A DNA stretch of 42,619 bases from JAITWN01 sp964388175. Its GTDB lineage: Bacteria; Pseudomonadota; Gammaproteobacteria; SZUA-140. Of the stretch, positions 7,902-16,900 are shown piece by piece. The first letter of the stretch is position 1, and each line of letters begins with the position of its first letter. Where the stretch lies: contig CAYLYS010000014.1 of the NCBI GenBank assembly GCA_964388175.1, positions 1 through 42,619 of the forward strand, in the 5' to 3' direction. Below the pieces are notes generated by a model. That model had not been told where the DNA came from and made no database searches. It saw only the letters and a program-made list of their open reading frames with translations. Both the position numbers and the translations under genes were made by a program.

Positions 7902-8597
7902 ATGATGATCAGAATCCTCGTAGTGGACGACCATGCGGTGGTTCGTCACGGCCTGCGGCAGATCCTGGCCGAAGCACCGGAAAAATTCGCCGTCGGCGAA
8001 GCCGCGCATGCCAATGAAGCGATACGCAAGATCCGCGCGGAAAGATGGGACATGCTGCTGCTCGACATGAACCTGCCCGGCAAAAGCGGGCTCGATGCGC
8101 TAAAGCAGATCAAATCGGAGTGGCCGGAGATGAAAGTGCTGGCATTCAGCATCGACCCGGAAGAGCATTACGCGCTGCGGGTGCTGCGCGCGGGCGCCGC
8201 CGGCTACATCACCAAGAGCAGTCCGCCGGAAACGCTGCTGTGCGCCATCCGCCGAGTGGCGGCCGGCGGCAAATACATCACGCAGTCGTTGGCGGAGAAG
8301 CTCGCCAATGTCTTCGGCACGCATATCGAGCGCGCGCCGCACGAAAACCTCACCGACCGCGAATTCCAGATCTTCAGCATGCTCGCCACCGGCAAGACCG
8401 TGTCACAGATCGCCGCCGCGCTCTCGCTCAGCGTCAAGACCATCAGCACCCACCGCAGCAAGGTGCTGCACAAGCTCAATCTGCGCAACAACGCCGAGCT
8501 GATGCACTACCATATGCATCAGGTACCGCACGACACCTCGCGCTACGCCGTGCACGAAGAGGAAGAGGGATTCCTGCTGGCGCAGGAAACGGGCTGA
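7902..8597 (+). CDS. NarL/FixJ-family response regulator (receiver + LuxR-type HTH)
   Basis: The 231-residue protein has a receiver domain with acidic pocket Asp9/Asp10 (VVDDHAVVRHG), phospho-acceptor Asp55 in LLLDMNLPG, Ser83 in the switch position and Lys105 in GYITKSS. A LuxR-type helix-turn-helix follows at about 148-210 (LTDREFQIFSMLATGKTVSQIAAALSLSVKTISTHRSKVL, split here by its conserved TDRE and STHR marks). It is a complete phosphorylation-dependent transcription factor. A 20-residue acidic tail (EEEEG region) extends past the HTH. The upstream kinase-like gene lacks ATP-binding motifs, so the phosphodonor may be another kinase or a small phosphodonor. ATG at 7902 and 7905 are both possible starts. 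Confidence 0.95.
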   Translation: MMIRILVVDDHAVVRHGLRQILAEAPEKFAVGEAAHANEAIRKIRAERWDMLLLDMNLPGKSGLDALKQIKSEWPEMKVLAFSIDPEEHYALRVLRAGAAGYITKSSPPETLLCAIRRVAAGGKYITQSLAEKLANVFGTHIERAPHENLTDREFQIFSMLATGKTVSQIAAALSLSVKTISTHRSKVLHKLNLRNNAELMHYHMHQVPHDTSRYAVHEEEEGFLLAQETG

Positions 8598-8610
8598 ACG
8601 CCCTGGCGCG

Positions 8611-8636
8611 AGCTCACTCCGGCAGCTCACTCCGGC
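8611..8636. repeat. Perfect 13-bp tandem duplication across the def stop codon
   Basis: AGCTCACTCCGGC is present twice, head to tail, at 8611-8623 and 8624-8636. The right copy contains the stop codon of the minus-strand peptide deformylase gene (8627-8629); the left copy lies just beyond it, in the gap to the response regulator stop. Confidence 0.9.
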
Positions 8637-9181
8637 GGCGAGTGAGCGCCGCCTTCCCCATCGCCATCGCGGCTGAACAGCGTATCCTCGAAGCCGAACA
8701 TGCGCAGGTCGCGGATCCGGCGGGGATAGAGTATGCCATCCAGATGATCGCATTCGTGCTGCACCACGCGCGCATGGAAACCGCTGACCTCGCGCTCGAA
8801 ACGCTGGCCGCTCGGATCATGGCCGGCATAGCGGACATGGGTATGACGCGGCACCAGTCCGCGCAGCCCCGGCACGCTGAGACAGCCTTCCCAATCGTCC
8901 TCCATCTGTCGCCCGATCGGCTGGATGACGGGATTGATCAGAATCGTGGTCGGCACTTCCTCGATATCCGGATAGCGCGGATTTTTCTCCACCCCGAAGA
9001 TGACGACGCGCCTGAGCACGCCGATCTGCGGCGCGGCGAGACCGGCGCCGGACTGAGCCGCCATGGTATCGAACATATCGCGGATCAGCGCATCCAGCTC
9101 CGCACTGTTGAATTCCACGACCGGCTCCGACACCCGCAGCAACAGCGGATTGCCCATCTTCAACACGTCACGTACGGCCAT
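8627..9181 (-). CDS. def: Peptide deformylase
   Basis: The enzyme removes the formyl group from the N-terminal Met of new proteins at the ribosome. All three signature motifs are present: GAGLAAPQ (45-52), EGCLS with metal ligand Cys100, and HECDH with ligands His142 and His146 and catalytic Glu143. The metal is normally Fe(II). The length of 184 residues is usual. I choose ATG at 9181 because GAGGTG lies five bases upstream; a frame to 9208 is open but adds unrelated residues. In many bacteria def is paired with fmt; here it is alone, divergent from csiV and separated from it by the assembly gap. The C-terminal tail (DGDGEGGAHSPPE) is longer and more acidic than usual and ends in a 13-bp duplication. 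Confidence 0.96.
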   Translation of the reverse strand: MAVRDVLKMGNPLLLRVSEPVVEFNSAELDALIRDMFDTMAAQSGAGLAAPQIGVLRRVVIFGVEKNPRYPDIEEVPTTILINPVIQPIGRQMEDDWEGCLSVPGLRGLVPRHTHVRYAGHDPSGQRFEREVSGFHARVVQHECDHLDGILYPRRIRDLRMFGFEDTLFSRDGDGEGGAHSPPE

Positions 9182-9195
9182 TCGACACCTCGTTC

Positions 9196-9250
9196 CGACC
9201 TGCCCCATGATCCATCAGCGATCTATCAGCGATCTGCCAGCAATCTGTCA
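9196..9250. repeat. Left copy of the 55-bp sequence flanking the assembly gap; holds 11-bp tandem repeats
   Basis: These 55 bases are identical to 9351-9405. Inside are 11-bp units: ATCAGCGATCT at 9214-9224 and 9225-9235, then the related GCCAGCAATCT at 9236-9246. The match of both gap ends suggests a k-mer-length contig overlap rather than a real duplication. Confidence 0.95.
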
Positions 9251-9350
9251 NNNNNNNNNNNNNNNNNNNNNNNNNNNNNNNNNNNNNNNNNNNNNNNNNN
9301 NNNNNNNNNNNNNNNNNNNNNNNNNNNNNNNNNNNNNNNNNNNNNNNNNN
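9251..9350. other. Assembly gap of 100 N
   Basis: Exactly 100 undetermined bases. The round number indicates a placeholder, not a measured distance. The real gap may be zero or negative, or it may hold more copies of the 11-bp repeat. Confidence 0.99.
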
Positions 9351-9405
9351 CGACCTGCCCCATGATCCATCAGCGATCTATCAGCGATCTGCCAGCAATC
9401 TGTCA
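9351..9405. repeat. Right copy of the 55-bp gap-flanking sequence
   Basis: Identical to 9196-9250. The 11-bp units lie at 9369-9379, 9380-9390 and 9391-9401, with a further degenerate unit GTCAACGATAC at 9402-9412 beyond the copied part. Confidence 0.95.
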
Positions 9406-9496
9406 ACGATACCAACGCCAGCCATATATTGTACTCTATGGACCATCCGCCCCAAGGCGGGCGACAATAACCCCGAGACACCGATTGTTCGCACTC

Positions 9497-10264
9497 ATGA
9501 TACGTATCCCGCTCATCCTCATCCTGCTCGCCGGCGCGCCCGCCCTGTCATGGGCGGCGGGTGCCGCAACGGCTGCCGATCCCTGGTATGAAATCGAACT
9601 CATCGTCTTCGAACGCAGCAGCGCGCAGAACGAAGAAAGACGGCAGGACGGGGACCACGCTGCCCCCGCGCTGCCGCGGGCTGTTGCGCTGACGCTGCCC
9701 GCCTCGACCGCGGCCGAAAGCGAAGGTGAGTCCGGTGCCTACCGCCTGCTGAGCGATGCCGAATTCAAGCTGTCCTCGCTCACCAACCGTCTGCTGACCG
9801 CGCGCGCGCACGCCCCCCTGCTGCATGTCGCCTGGCGCCAGCCGGTCACCACCAATCAGGCCTTTACCGGCGTATACGTACACAGCGGCGTCTATGGCGA
9901 AGAGGCGGTAACGGAATCGGTGCAGACCGCGATCGCGGCTCCGGCAAGTGCTGACGATGGGATCGGCGGCGATGCCCCCGCCGGCAACGGTACCGCTGTG
10001 CCGCTCGAGGGCGTGGTGAAACTGAGCCGAGGGCGCTTCCTGCATCTCAATCTCGATCTGCGCTACCGCAAGGCGGCGCCTCCCGGCAACGGCGGACTGC
10101 TCGGCTTTTTCCAGCGCAAGAGCGCCGCGGATGAACAGTATCGCTTGCAGCAGACGCGACGGGTACGCAATGCGGAACTGCAATACTTCGACCATCCGCG
10201 CTTCGGCGCCATCGTGATGATCACGCCGATCGACAGAGCGGCGGCGGAATTGGGCGCGAACTAG
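9497..10264 (+). CDS. csiV: CsiV-family periplasmic protein (peptidoglycan synthesis/cell shape)
   Basis: The 255-residue protein begins with a Sec signal (MIRIPLILILLAGAPALSWA, cut near AAG). The mature part opens with DPWYEIELIVFER, the conserved first strand of the CsiV family (formerly DUF2803). It ends with LSRGRFLHLNLDLRYR and YFDHPRFGAIVMITP, also family marks. In Vibrio cholerae CsiV acts through LpoA to support the peptidoglycan synthase PBP1A; the family is mainly gammaproteobacterial, which helps place this genome. The start ATG at 9497 has no clear ribosome-binding site. The middle (about residues 130-165) is a low-complexity Ala/Gly insert. Upstream lies the assembly gap, so its promoter may be incomplete here. 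Confidence 0.85.
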   Translation: MIRIPLILILLAGAPALSWAAGAATAADPWYEIELIVFERSSAQNEERRQDGDHAAPALPRAVALTLPASTAAESEGESGAYRLLSDAEFKLSSLTNRLLTARAHAPLLHVAWRQPVTTNQAFTGVYVHSGVYGEEAVTESVQTAIAAPASADDGIGGDAPAGNGTAVPLEGVVKLSRGRFLHLNLDLRYRKAAPPGNGGLLGFFQRKSAADEQYRLQQTRRVRNAELQYFDHPRFGAIVMITPIDRAAAELGAN

Positions 10265-10287
10265 CCCCCGGTCCGCCGTGCCGACCG

Positions 10288-11031
10288 TCAGGCGATGGGC
10301 AGCAGCGCCTGCAGCACGGCGCGTACTTTGTCCATGCCGCCCTTGAGCGTCTGCTCGATCTCCTTCATCGAAATCTCCTCGCTGCCGCCGCGGCCGGCCG
10401 CCCAGTTGGCGACGACGGCGCAGGCGGCATAGGCGAGGCCGAGCTCACGCGCCAGCACGGCTTCCGGCATGGCGGTCATGCCGACCAGGGCGCAGCCGTC
10501 ACGCGCCATGCGATCGATCTCCGCAGCGGTCTCCAGACGCGGCCCCTGCGTCACGCCGTAGGTGCCGCCTTCACAGGCATCCATCTCCAGCCGGCGGCAG
10601 ACCTGGATGAGGAGCGCGCGCAGCCCGGCATCATAGGGTGACGTGAAATCGACGTGCATGACGTGCGTCAGATCGTCTTCGAAAAAAGTCGCCGCCCGTC
10701 CCCAGGTGTAATCGATGATCTGATCGGGAATGGCGAGGCGCCCGGGCGCCATGTCGGCGCCGATGCCGCCCACCGCGGCGATGGCGATGACACGCGTCAC
10801 ACCGACTTCCTTCAGCGCCCACAGATTGGCGCGGTAGTTGATCCGGTGCGGCGGAATATTGTGTCCATAGCCATGCCGGGCAAGAAAGACGACCTCCTTG
10901 CCGCCCAGCGTGCCGTGCGTCAGCGCGCCCGAGGGCTCGCCATAAGGCGTGTGCACCACTTCACGGCGGACGATCTCCAGCCCTTTGAGCGCCGTCAGCC
11001 CGGTTCCGCCGATGATTGCCAGTTCAGACAT
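10288..11031 (-). CDS. S-methyl-5'-thioinosine phosphorylase / MTA phosphorylase family
   Basis: A 247-residue PNP/MTAP-family phosphorylase. Visible marks are the N-terminal MSELAIIGGTGL, the phosphate-binding segment FLARHGYGHNIPPHRINYRAN, the active-site region GPRLETAAEIDRM and the base-site region GMTAMPEAVLARELG. The family cleaves methylthioadenosine or methylthioinosine with phosphate, recycling the polyamine and quorum-signal by-product. In Pseudomonas the equivalent enzyme (PA3004) prefers methylthioinosine and yields hypoxanthine. The neighbour here is hpt, which consumes hypoxanthine, so that preference is a good inference. The start ATG at 11031 has GAGGG six bases upstream (an ATG at 11037 is an alternative). 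It overlaps the hpt stop by 8 bp: one operon. Confidence 0.88.
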   Translation of the reverse strand: MSELAIIGGTGLTALKGLEIVRREVVHTPYGEPSGALTHGTLGGKEVVFLARHGYGHNIPPHRINYRANLWALKEVGVTRVIAIAAVGGIGADMAPGRLAIPDQIIDYTWGRAATFFEDDLTHVMHVDFTSPYDAGLRALLIQVCRRLEMDACEGGTYGVTQGPRLETAAEIDRMARDGCALVGMTAMPEAVLARELGLAYAACAVVANWAAGRGGSEEISMKEIEQTLKGGMDKVRAVLQALLPIA

Positions 11032-11581
11032 CTTCATCCCTCACCGCAAACACGCCGGGCGCGTTGCGCAGATATTCCCGGTAGTCCATGCCCATGCCGA
11101 AAACGTAGCGGTCCACCACGGGCATCCCAATGAAATCCGGACGGTAGGACGCCTTGCGCTCATGCTGCTTGTCGAGCAGCACGGCGCTGCAGACACGGCG
11201 CGCGCCGTCACTCTCGCAGGCGCGCACGATCGCCGCCAGCGTGTGTCCTTCGTCATAGATATCGTCGATCAGCAGCACGACGCGATCGCGCAGCGGATTC
11301 ACCGGCCGCGCGCGCCATTCGATCTCGCCGCCGCGCGTCTGCCCCCGGTAACGCGTGGCGTGCAGATAATCGATCTGCAGCGGGAAATCGAGCCGCGGCA
11401 ACAGCAGGCCGGCCGGCACCAGGCCACCTTGCATGACCGTGATCACCAGCGGATTACTGTCGCGCAGCTCCGCGGTGATCTCCCGCGCCATGCGGTCGAG
11501 CGCCGCATTCACGGCCGCGGTGTCATAAAGGCAATCGGCGGCGGCATAGACCGCGAGCGCCTGTTCAGGGGTGATCGACAT
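11024..11581 (-). CDS. hpt: Hypoxanthine(-guanine) phosphoribosyltransferase
   Basis: The 185-residue enzyme joins hypoxanthine (and probably guanine) to PRPP to give IMP (GMP) in purine salvage. The PRPP-binding motif VVLLIDDIYDEGHTL is clear, as is the N-terminal VMQGGLVPAGLLL loop and the base-site strand PDFIGMPVVDRYVFGMGMDY. The length is normal for the family. It overlaps the downstream methylthioinosine phosphorylase gene. The pair forms a linear path: methylthioinosine to hypoxanthine to IMP. A promoter with TTGATC and TATACT lies just upstream on the minus strand. Confidence 0.95.
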   Translation of the reverse strand: MSITPEQALAVYAAADCLYDTAAVNAALDRMAREITAELRDSNPLVITVMQGGLVPAGLLLPRLDFPLQIDYLHATRYRGQTRGGEIEWRARPVNPLRDRVVLLIDDIYDEGHTLAAIVRACESDGARRVCSAVLLDKQHERKASYRPDFIGMPVVDRYVFGMGMDYREYLRNAPGVFAVRDEDV

Positions 11582-11628
11582 GGCAGGAATCCGGTTCGGT
11601 TACCGTCGTTCGCGGCGATTCGGTCGCT

Positions 11629-11658
11629 AGTATAGAGGTAAAAACACCCGGCGATCAA
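11629..11658 (-). promoter_or_regulatory. Putative sigma-70 promoter of the hpt operon
   Basis: Read on the minus strand: -35 TTGATC (11658-11653), an 18-bp spacer, and -10 TATACT (11634-11629). The -10 lies about 48 bp ahead of the hpt ATG at 11581. Confidence 0.55.
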
Positions 11659-11794
11659 AAGCCGTCCGCCAGCGCAGCGGCGGCAAATCGCAAGCTGGCG
11701 TGCCTGTCCGGCATCGCCTGCGACACAAGAACGATGCCGGATAATCCGCCGGGGTGATCCCCCCGGTCATCACCGGGCAATCATCGCTCCGCCA

Positions 11795-13816
11795 TCACTC
11801 CGCTTCGGCCGACAGCAGCCGCAGCAAGCCAGCCTCGTCGAGCACCGCCACCTCCAGTTCACGCGCCTTTTCCAGCTTGGAACCCGCCTCCTCACCCGCC
11901 ACCACGAAATCGGTCTTGCGCGAGACACTGCCGGCCACGCGCGCGCCCAGCGCCTGCAGGCGAGTCTTCGCTTCGTCGCGCGTCATCGTGGCCAGCGTGC
12001 CGGTGAGCACGAAGGTCTTGCCGGCGAGCGCGGTGGAACGGGCCGCGCGCGCCGTGACAGGCCAGTGTATGCCGTAGGCGCGCAGACGCGCGACGATTTC
12101 CAGATTGTGCGGTTCTCGGAAAAAGCCGGCGATGTGCGCGGCAACGATGGGACCGACATCCGGCACCTGCTGCAGATGCGCTTCATCCGCCTGCTGCACC
12201 GCTTCCAGGTCGCCGAATTCGGCGGCGAGCTGCTGCGCCGTCGCCTCTCCCACCTCGGGTATGCCGAGTGCGTAGAGAAAGCGCGCCAGCGTCGTCTCCC
12301 GGCTCTTCGCGATCGCAGCGACGAGCTTGGCCGCGGAGCGTTCGCCCATGCGTTCCAGCGCCGCCAGCTGCGCCGCATCCAGTGCATAGAGATCGGCCGG
12401 ACTGTGCACCAGACCGAGTTCGACGAGCTGATCGACCAGTTTGTCGCCGAGCCCTTCTATATCCATGGCGCGGCGGGCGGCGAAATGAAGGATGGCCTGC
12501 TTGCGCTGCGCCGGACAGTACAGTCCGCCGCTGCAGCGCGCGACCACCTCGCCTTCGGAGCGCAGCACCTTCGATCCGCACACCGGGCAGGAAACGGGTA
12601 CATCGAAAGGCCGGGCATGCTTCGGCCGGCGTGCCTCCACCACTCCCATGACCTGGGGAATGACATCACCCGCGCGACGCACGATCACCGTATCGCCGAC
12701 ACGCAGATCGAGCCGCTCCACCAGCGCCACATTGTGCAGCGTCGCATTGGTGACGGTGACGCCGCCGATGCGCACCGGCTCCAGGCGCGCCACCGGCGTC
12801 AGCACACCGCTGCGACCGACCTGGAACTCGATCGCTTTCAGCGCCGTCACTTCTTCCTTGGGCGGAAACTTGTAGGCCACCGCCCAGCGCGGCGCGCGCG
12901 CGACGAAACCGAGTTCGCGCTGCCCGCCGATGTCGTCGACCTTGAACACCACGCCGTCGATTTCATAGGCCAGGGCGTCACGCCGGGTCTGGATGTCTTC
13001 GTAATAAGCCTGGCAACCGGCGACGCCGTCCACCACCCGCTGTTCGCCGTTGACGGAGAACCCCCAGTCGCGCAGGCGCATCAGCACCTCATGCTGGCGC
13101 TCCGGCATCGCCCCGCCCTCGACGGTGCCGAGCCCGTAACAGAACAGGCCCAGGCGGCGCGTGGCGGTGACGCGCGGATCGAGCTGGCGCAGGCTGCCGG
13201 CCGCGGCATTGCGCGGATTGGCCATCAGCTTCTCGCCGCGCGTCAGCGCTTCACGGTTCAGCGCCTCGAAGCTGTCGCGCGGCATGTAGATCTCGCCGCG
13301 CACTTCCAGCAGCGGCGGCCAGTCCCCGCCCTGCAAATGCAGCGGCACCTGATTCACCGTGCGCAGATTGGCGGTGATGTCCTCGCCGGTCACGCCGTCG
13401 CCACGCGTCGCCCCGAGCACGAAAACGCCGTCGCGATAAGTCAGACTGATGGCGACGCCGTCGAGCTTGGGCTCGGCATTGTAGACGACGCGCTCCGTCC
13501 CGAGCGCTTCGCGCACACGCCGATCGAAGGCCTGCAGCTCTTCCTCGCTGTAGGCATTGGCAAGCGACAGCATGGGAATCTCGCGCCGCACCTTGCCGAA
13601 TGCGGACGCCGGCTCGGCGCCGACGCGCTGCGTTGGCGAATCGGCCGTGCGCAGTACCGGATGCTCCTCCTCCAGCGCCTGCAGCTCGCGCAGCAGGCGA
13701 TCGTACTCGGCGTCCGGAATCTCGGGGTCGTCGAGAACGTAATAGCGGTGATTGTGCCGGTTGAGCTGCTCACGCAGCGCGGCGGCACGAGCAGCGGTTT
13801 TGGTGGACGGCTTCAT
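11795..13816 (-). CDS. ligA: NAD+-dependent DNA ligase
   Basis: The 673-residue enzyme seals nicks in replication and repair using NAD+. The adenylation motif EPKLDGVAISLTY puts the nucleophile at Lys117. Domain Ia is seen at 1-65 (HNHRYYVLDDPEIPDAEYD). A four-Cys zinc finger starts at CPVCGSKV and ends YCPAQR, followed by helix-hairpin-helix repeats (EVGEATAQQLAAEFG) and a C-terminal BRCT domain (LAGKTFVLTGTLATMTRDEA onward). The length is normal. The start ATG is at 13816. It follows smc on the same strand with 131 bp between. The zipA gene, often between the two in gammaproteobacteria, is absent from this gap. Confidence 0.99.
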   Translation of the reverse strand: MKPSTKTAARAAALREQLNRHNHRYYVLDDPEIPDAEYDRLLRELQALEEEHPVLRTADSPTQRVGAEPASAFGKVRREIPMLSLANAYSEEELQAFDRRVREALGTERVVYNAEPKLDGVAISLTYRDGVFVLGATRGDGVTGEDITANLRTVNQVPLHLQGGDWPPLLEVRGEIYMPRDSFEALNREALTRGEKLMANPRNAAAGSLRQLDPRVTATRRLGLFCYGLGTVEGGAMPERQHEVLMRLRDWGFSVNGEQRVVDGVAGCQAYYEDIQTRRDALAYEIDGVVFKVDDIGGQRELGFVARAPRWAVAYKFPPKEEVTALKAIEFQVGRSGVLTPVARLEPVRIGGVTVTNATLHNVALVERLDLRVGDTVIVRRAGDVIPQVMGVVEARRPKHARPFDVPVSCPVCGSKVLRSEGEVVARCSGGLYCPAQRKQAILHFAARRAMDIEGLGDKLVDQLVELGLVHSPADLYALDAAQLAALERMGERSAAKLVAAIAKSRETTLARFLYALGIPEVGEATAQQLAAEFGDLEAVQQADEAHLQQVPDVGPIVAAHIAGFFREPHNLEIVARLRAYGIHWPVTARAARSTALAGKTFVLTGTLATMTRDEAKTRLQALGARVAGSVSRKTDFVVAGEEAGSKLEKARELEVAVLDEAGLLRLLSAEAE

Positions 13817-13947
13817 AGACCATCAAGATTAGCGGAGCGGCGCTGAAACCAAAAGGCTCCCGCCACGAAGTGCGAGACTGGAGCGGCGTACCGCCGGACG
13901 AGCGAATCGAAAGACCGCGGCCTTTCCATCCCGTGGATTGGCGGGCG

Positions 13948-16900
13948 TCAGCCCACCATTTCCACGGCGGTATCGACGTCGACCGCGACCAGCCGCGATA
14001 CGCCCGGCTCCTGCATGGTCACGCCGACGAGCTGGTTGGCCAGCTCCATGGTGATCTTGTTGTGGGTGATGAAAATGAACTGCACGCGGTCGGACATCTC
14101 GCGCACCATATTGCAGAAACGGGCGGCATTGGCATCGTCGAGCGGTGCATCAACCTCGTCGAGCATGCAGAACGGCGCCGGGTTGAGTTCGAACATGGCG
14201 AACACCAGCGCCACCGCCGTCAACGCCTTCTCGCCGCCGGAAAGCTGGTGGATGTTGACGTTGCGCTTGCCCGGCGGGCGCGCCATGATCGTCACGCCGG
14301 CGTCGAGCAGATCGTCGCTGGTCATTTCCAGCCTGGCGAGTCCGCCGCCGAACAGGCGCGGATACAGCTGCTCCAGGCGCTCGTTGACCTGATCGAAGGT
14401 CTCCTTGAAACGCGCGCGCGTCTCGGTGTCGATCTTGCGGATCGCGCTTTCCAGCATTTCCAGCGCCTCGTTGAGATCGGCGAGCTGGGCATCGAGATAA
14501 GTCTTGCGCTCGGACTGCTCGGCGAATTCGTCGATGGCGGCGAGGTTGATCGCCCCCATGCGCGCGATCTTCTGCTCGATATCGGCAAGGCGCTCCTGCC
14601 ACACGGTCTCGCTCGCTTCCTCGGGCATTTCCTGCAGCAGCGCTTCGAGCGACTGTTCGGATTCGCCGAGCTGCTCGATCAGACTCTGGCGCCGCACCCT
14701 GAGCTCCTGCCGCGCGAGACGAACCTGTTCCAGCGCTTCACGCTGCTCCTGCAGGCGGCGCTCGATATCGGTGCGCTGTCCCTCGAATTCGCGCAGCGCG
14801 TGCTCACAGGCTTCCAACTGGCGGCGCGCATCGCCCAGACGGGCGTCGACCTGCAGACGCTGTTCGAGCAGTTCCTCCAGCGCCCGCTTCATGTCCGCGA
14901 TCGGCTCCTCGCTGCCCGCCAGCTGCGTCGTCAGTTCTCCGTGCTGTTGCTCGATCTGGGCCAGGCGGCGTTCGGCGCGCTCCAGCCCGGCGGTCAGCAC
15001 ATTGACGCGTGAACGCGCCGACTCCATGCGTACGGCCAGCGCATGCGCGGCCTGGCGGTCGGCCTGCGCCTGCTCGCGACAGCGATCGAGCACGGCGCGT
15101 CGTTCGTCGCGCCGGTGCATCAGATCCTGCGCCAGTTGCTCCTGGCCCTCGTTCTGTCCGTCGAGCTCGGCCAGGCGCGCCTGCACGCCCGACAGCACTT
15201 CCTGATCGCGCGCCGTCTGGCTGCGTATGTCGGTGATCTCGCCGGCGAGACGTTCGCGGCGGCGACGGATCTGCTCCAGGCTGGCATCGCGCCGGCTGAT
15301 CTGCGCCCGCACCTCGGCATTGCGCTGGCCAGCGACATCGAGGCGCCGCCGGCATTCCTCGCGCGCACGCTCGGTTTCCTGCAGCGCGGCGACCGCGTCC
15401 TGCAGTTCGCTCGCCAGCGCCTGCACGCGCTCGTGCGCCTGTTCCAGTGAGCGAGCGGTATCGCGCAGTTCCTGTTCGCGACCCAGCACGCCGGTCTTCT
15501 CGTCCTGCTCGTTGACGACGCGCAGCCAGCTGCCGCCGACCCAGACGCCGCCGCGCGTCACCACCGATTCGCCCGCCGCCAGCCGCGCGCGCAGCGCCAT
15601 GGCTTCGGAGAGCGTATCGACGGCGTAGACACCACGCAGCAGACCGTCCAGCGGCCACGAGGCGCGCAGTTTGTCGGCGAGGCGCGTCGCCAGCGTCCCT
15701 TGCCAGGGCGCCGCCGTCGCATCGGTATCGAAAATCGACAGCGTACCGTCGGTCAGTTGCTCGATGCGCCGCGCGGCCTCATCGAGCCCGGCGCTGCAAA
15801 CGGCTTCGAGATCGAGGCCGAGCACCGTTTCCACGGCGCGCTCCCAGCCGTTCTCGACCTGGATGTCCTCGGCCAGCCGGCGCAGCTTCGACCAGCCCTG
15901 CGCTTCGAGCCAGCGCGCCGCCACCCCTTCCTGCTTGCCGAGCGCGACCTGCTGCAGCGCATCGAGCGAGGCATGGCGGGTAGCGAGCACCTGCTGCTGC
16001 TGACGCCCTTCGTCGAGCGCACGCGCGGCGCGCTCGCGCGCCTGGCGCTGGCGGTCGAGTTCGGCGGCCAGCGCTTCCTGTTCGCCGCGCAGCGCCTGCA
16101 GCGTAGAGGCGATCTCTTCGGCCTGCGCCTCGAGCGCGCCGTCGGCGCCCTCGCTGGATTCCTTCGCCAACCCGCGCTCCTCCGCCTCCAGCCGGCCAAG
16201 CCGTTCGGCCAGATTGCGCAGGGTGTTTTCCAGATGCTGTACGCGCGTGCGCTCGACCTCGGTCTTGCGCCTGCGTTCGGCGGTTTCGCTGTTATAGCGA
16301 TCCCAGGCCGACTGCCACTGCGTCATCGCCTGCTCGGCTTCGCCGAGGGCCTGCGCCGATGCGCGTTCCGCCGCTTCGCTGCGCTGGCGCTCCGGTTCGT
16401 CGACCGCCAGCGCCTGCCCGAGTTCGGCGATCTGGGCGCGATCCTGCTCCAGATGCTGCCGCGCCTCATCGCGCCCGCGTTCGAGATCGGCCAGTTCGCG
16501 CCGGTTCTGTTCCTGGCGCTCGCGCGCATGCTGGATCGACTGCTCGATGCGGCTGATTTCCGAACCTAGGCTGTAGAATTCCGCCTGCACCCGGTTGAAG
16601 GATTCGTTCGCCTCGACCTGCTGCGTGCGCTGGTGCTCGGATCCGGTCTCCGTCGCGCGCAGCGCCGCCACTTCCTTTTCGACGGCGTTTTCCTGCGCGG
16701 CAATGGCGCGTTCCTTGTGCTCGAGCTCGGCGTCGATGCCGCGGCAGCGCAGCGCGATCAGCTGGGCGCGGAACAGCCGCTCTTCCTGCTTCAGCTCGCG
16801 GTAGCGTTCCGCCGCCTTGGCCTGGCGCTGCAGCGTTGCCAGTCGTTTCTCAAGTTCGGCCAGCAAGTCGTTGAGACGGTTTATGTTCTCACGCGCATCA

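Noticed and set aside
9196..9405. A real 55-bp direct duplication around the N run
   Set aside because: Exact identity at both contig ends and the round 100-N filler point to an assembly overlap.
12065..13846. Long open frame antisense to ligA
   Set aside because: The ligA frame carries all family motifs; the antisense frame has none.
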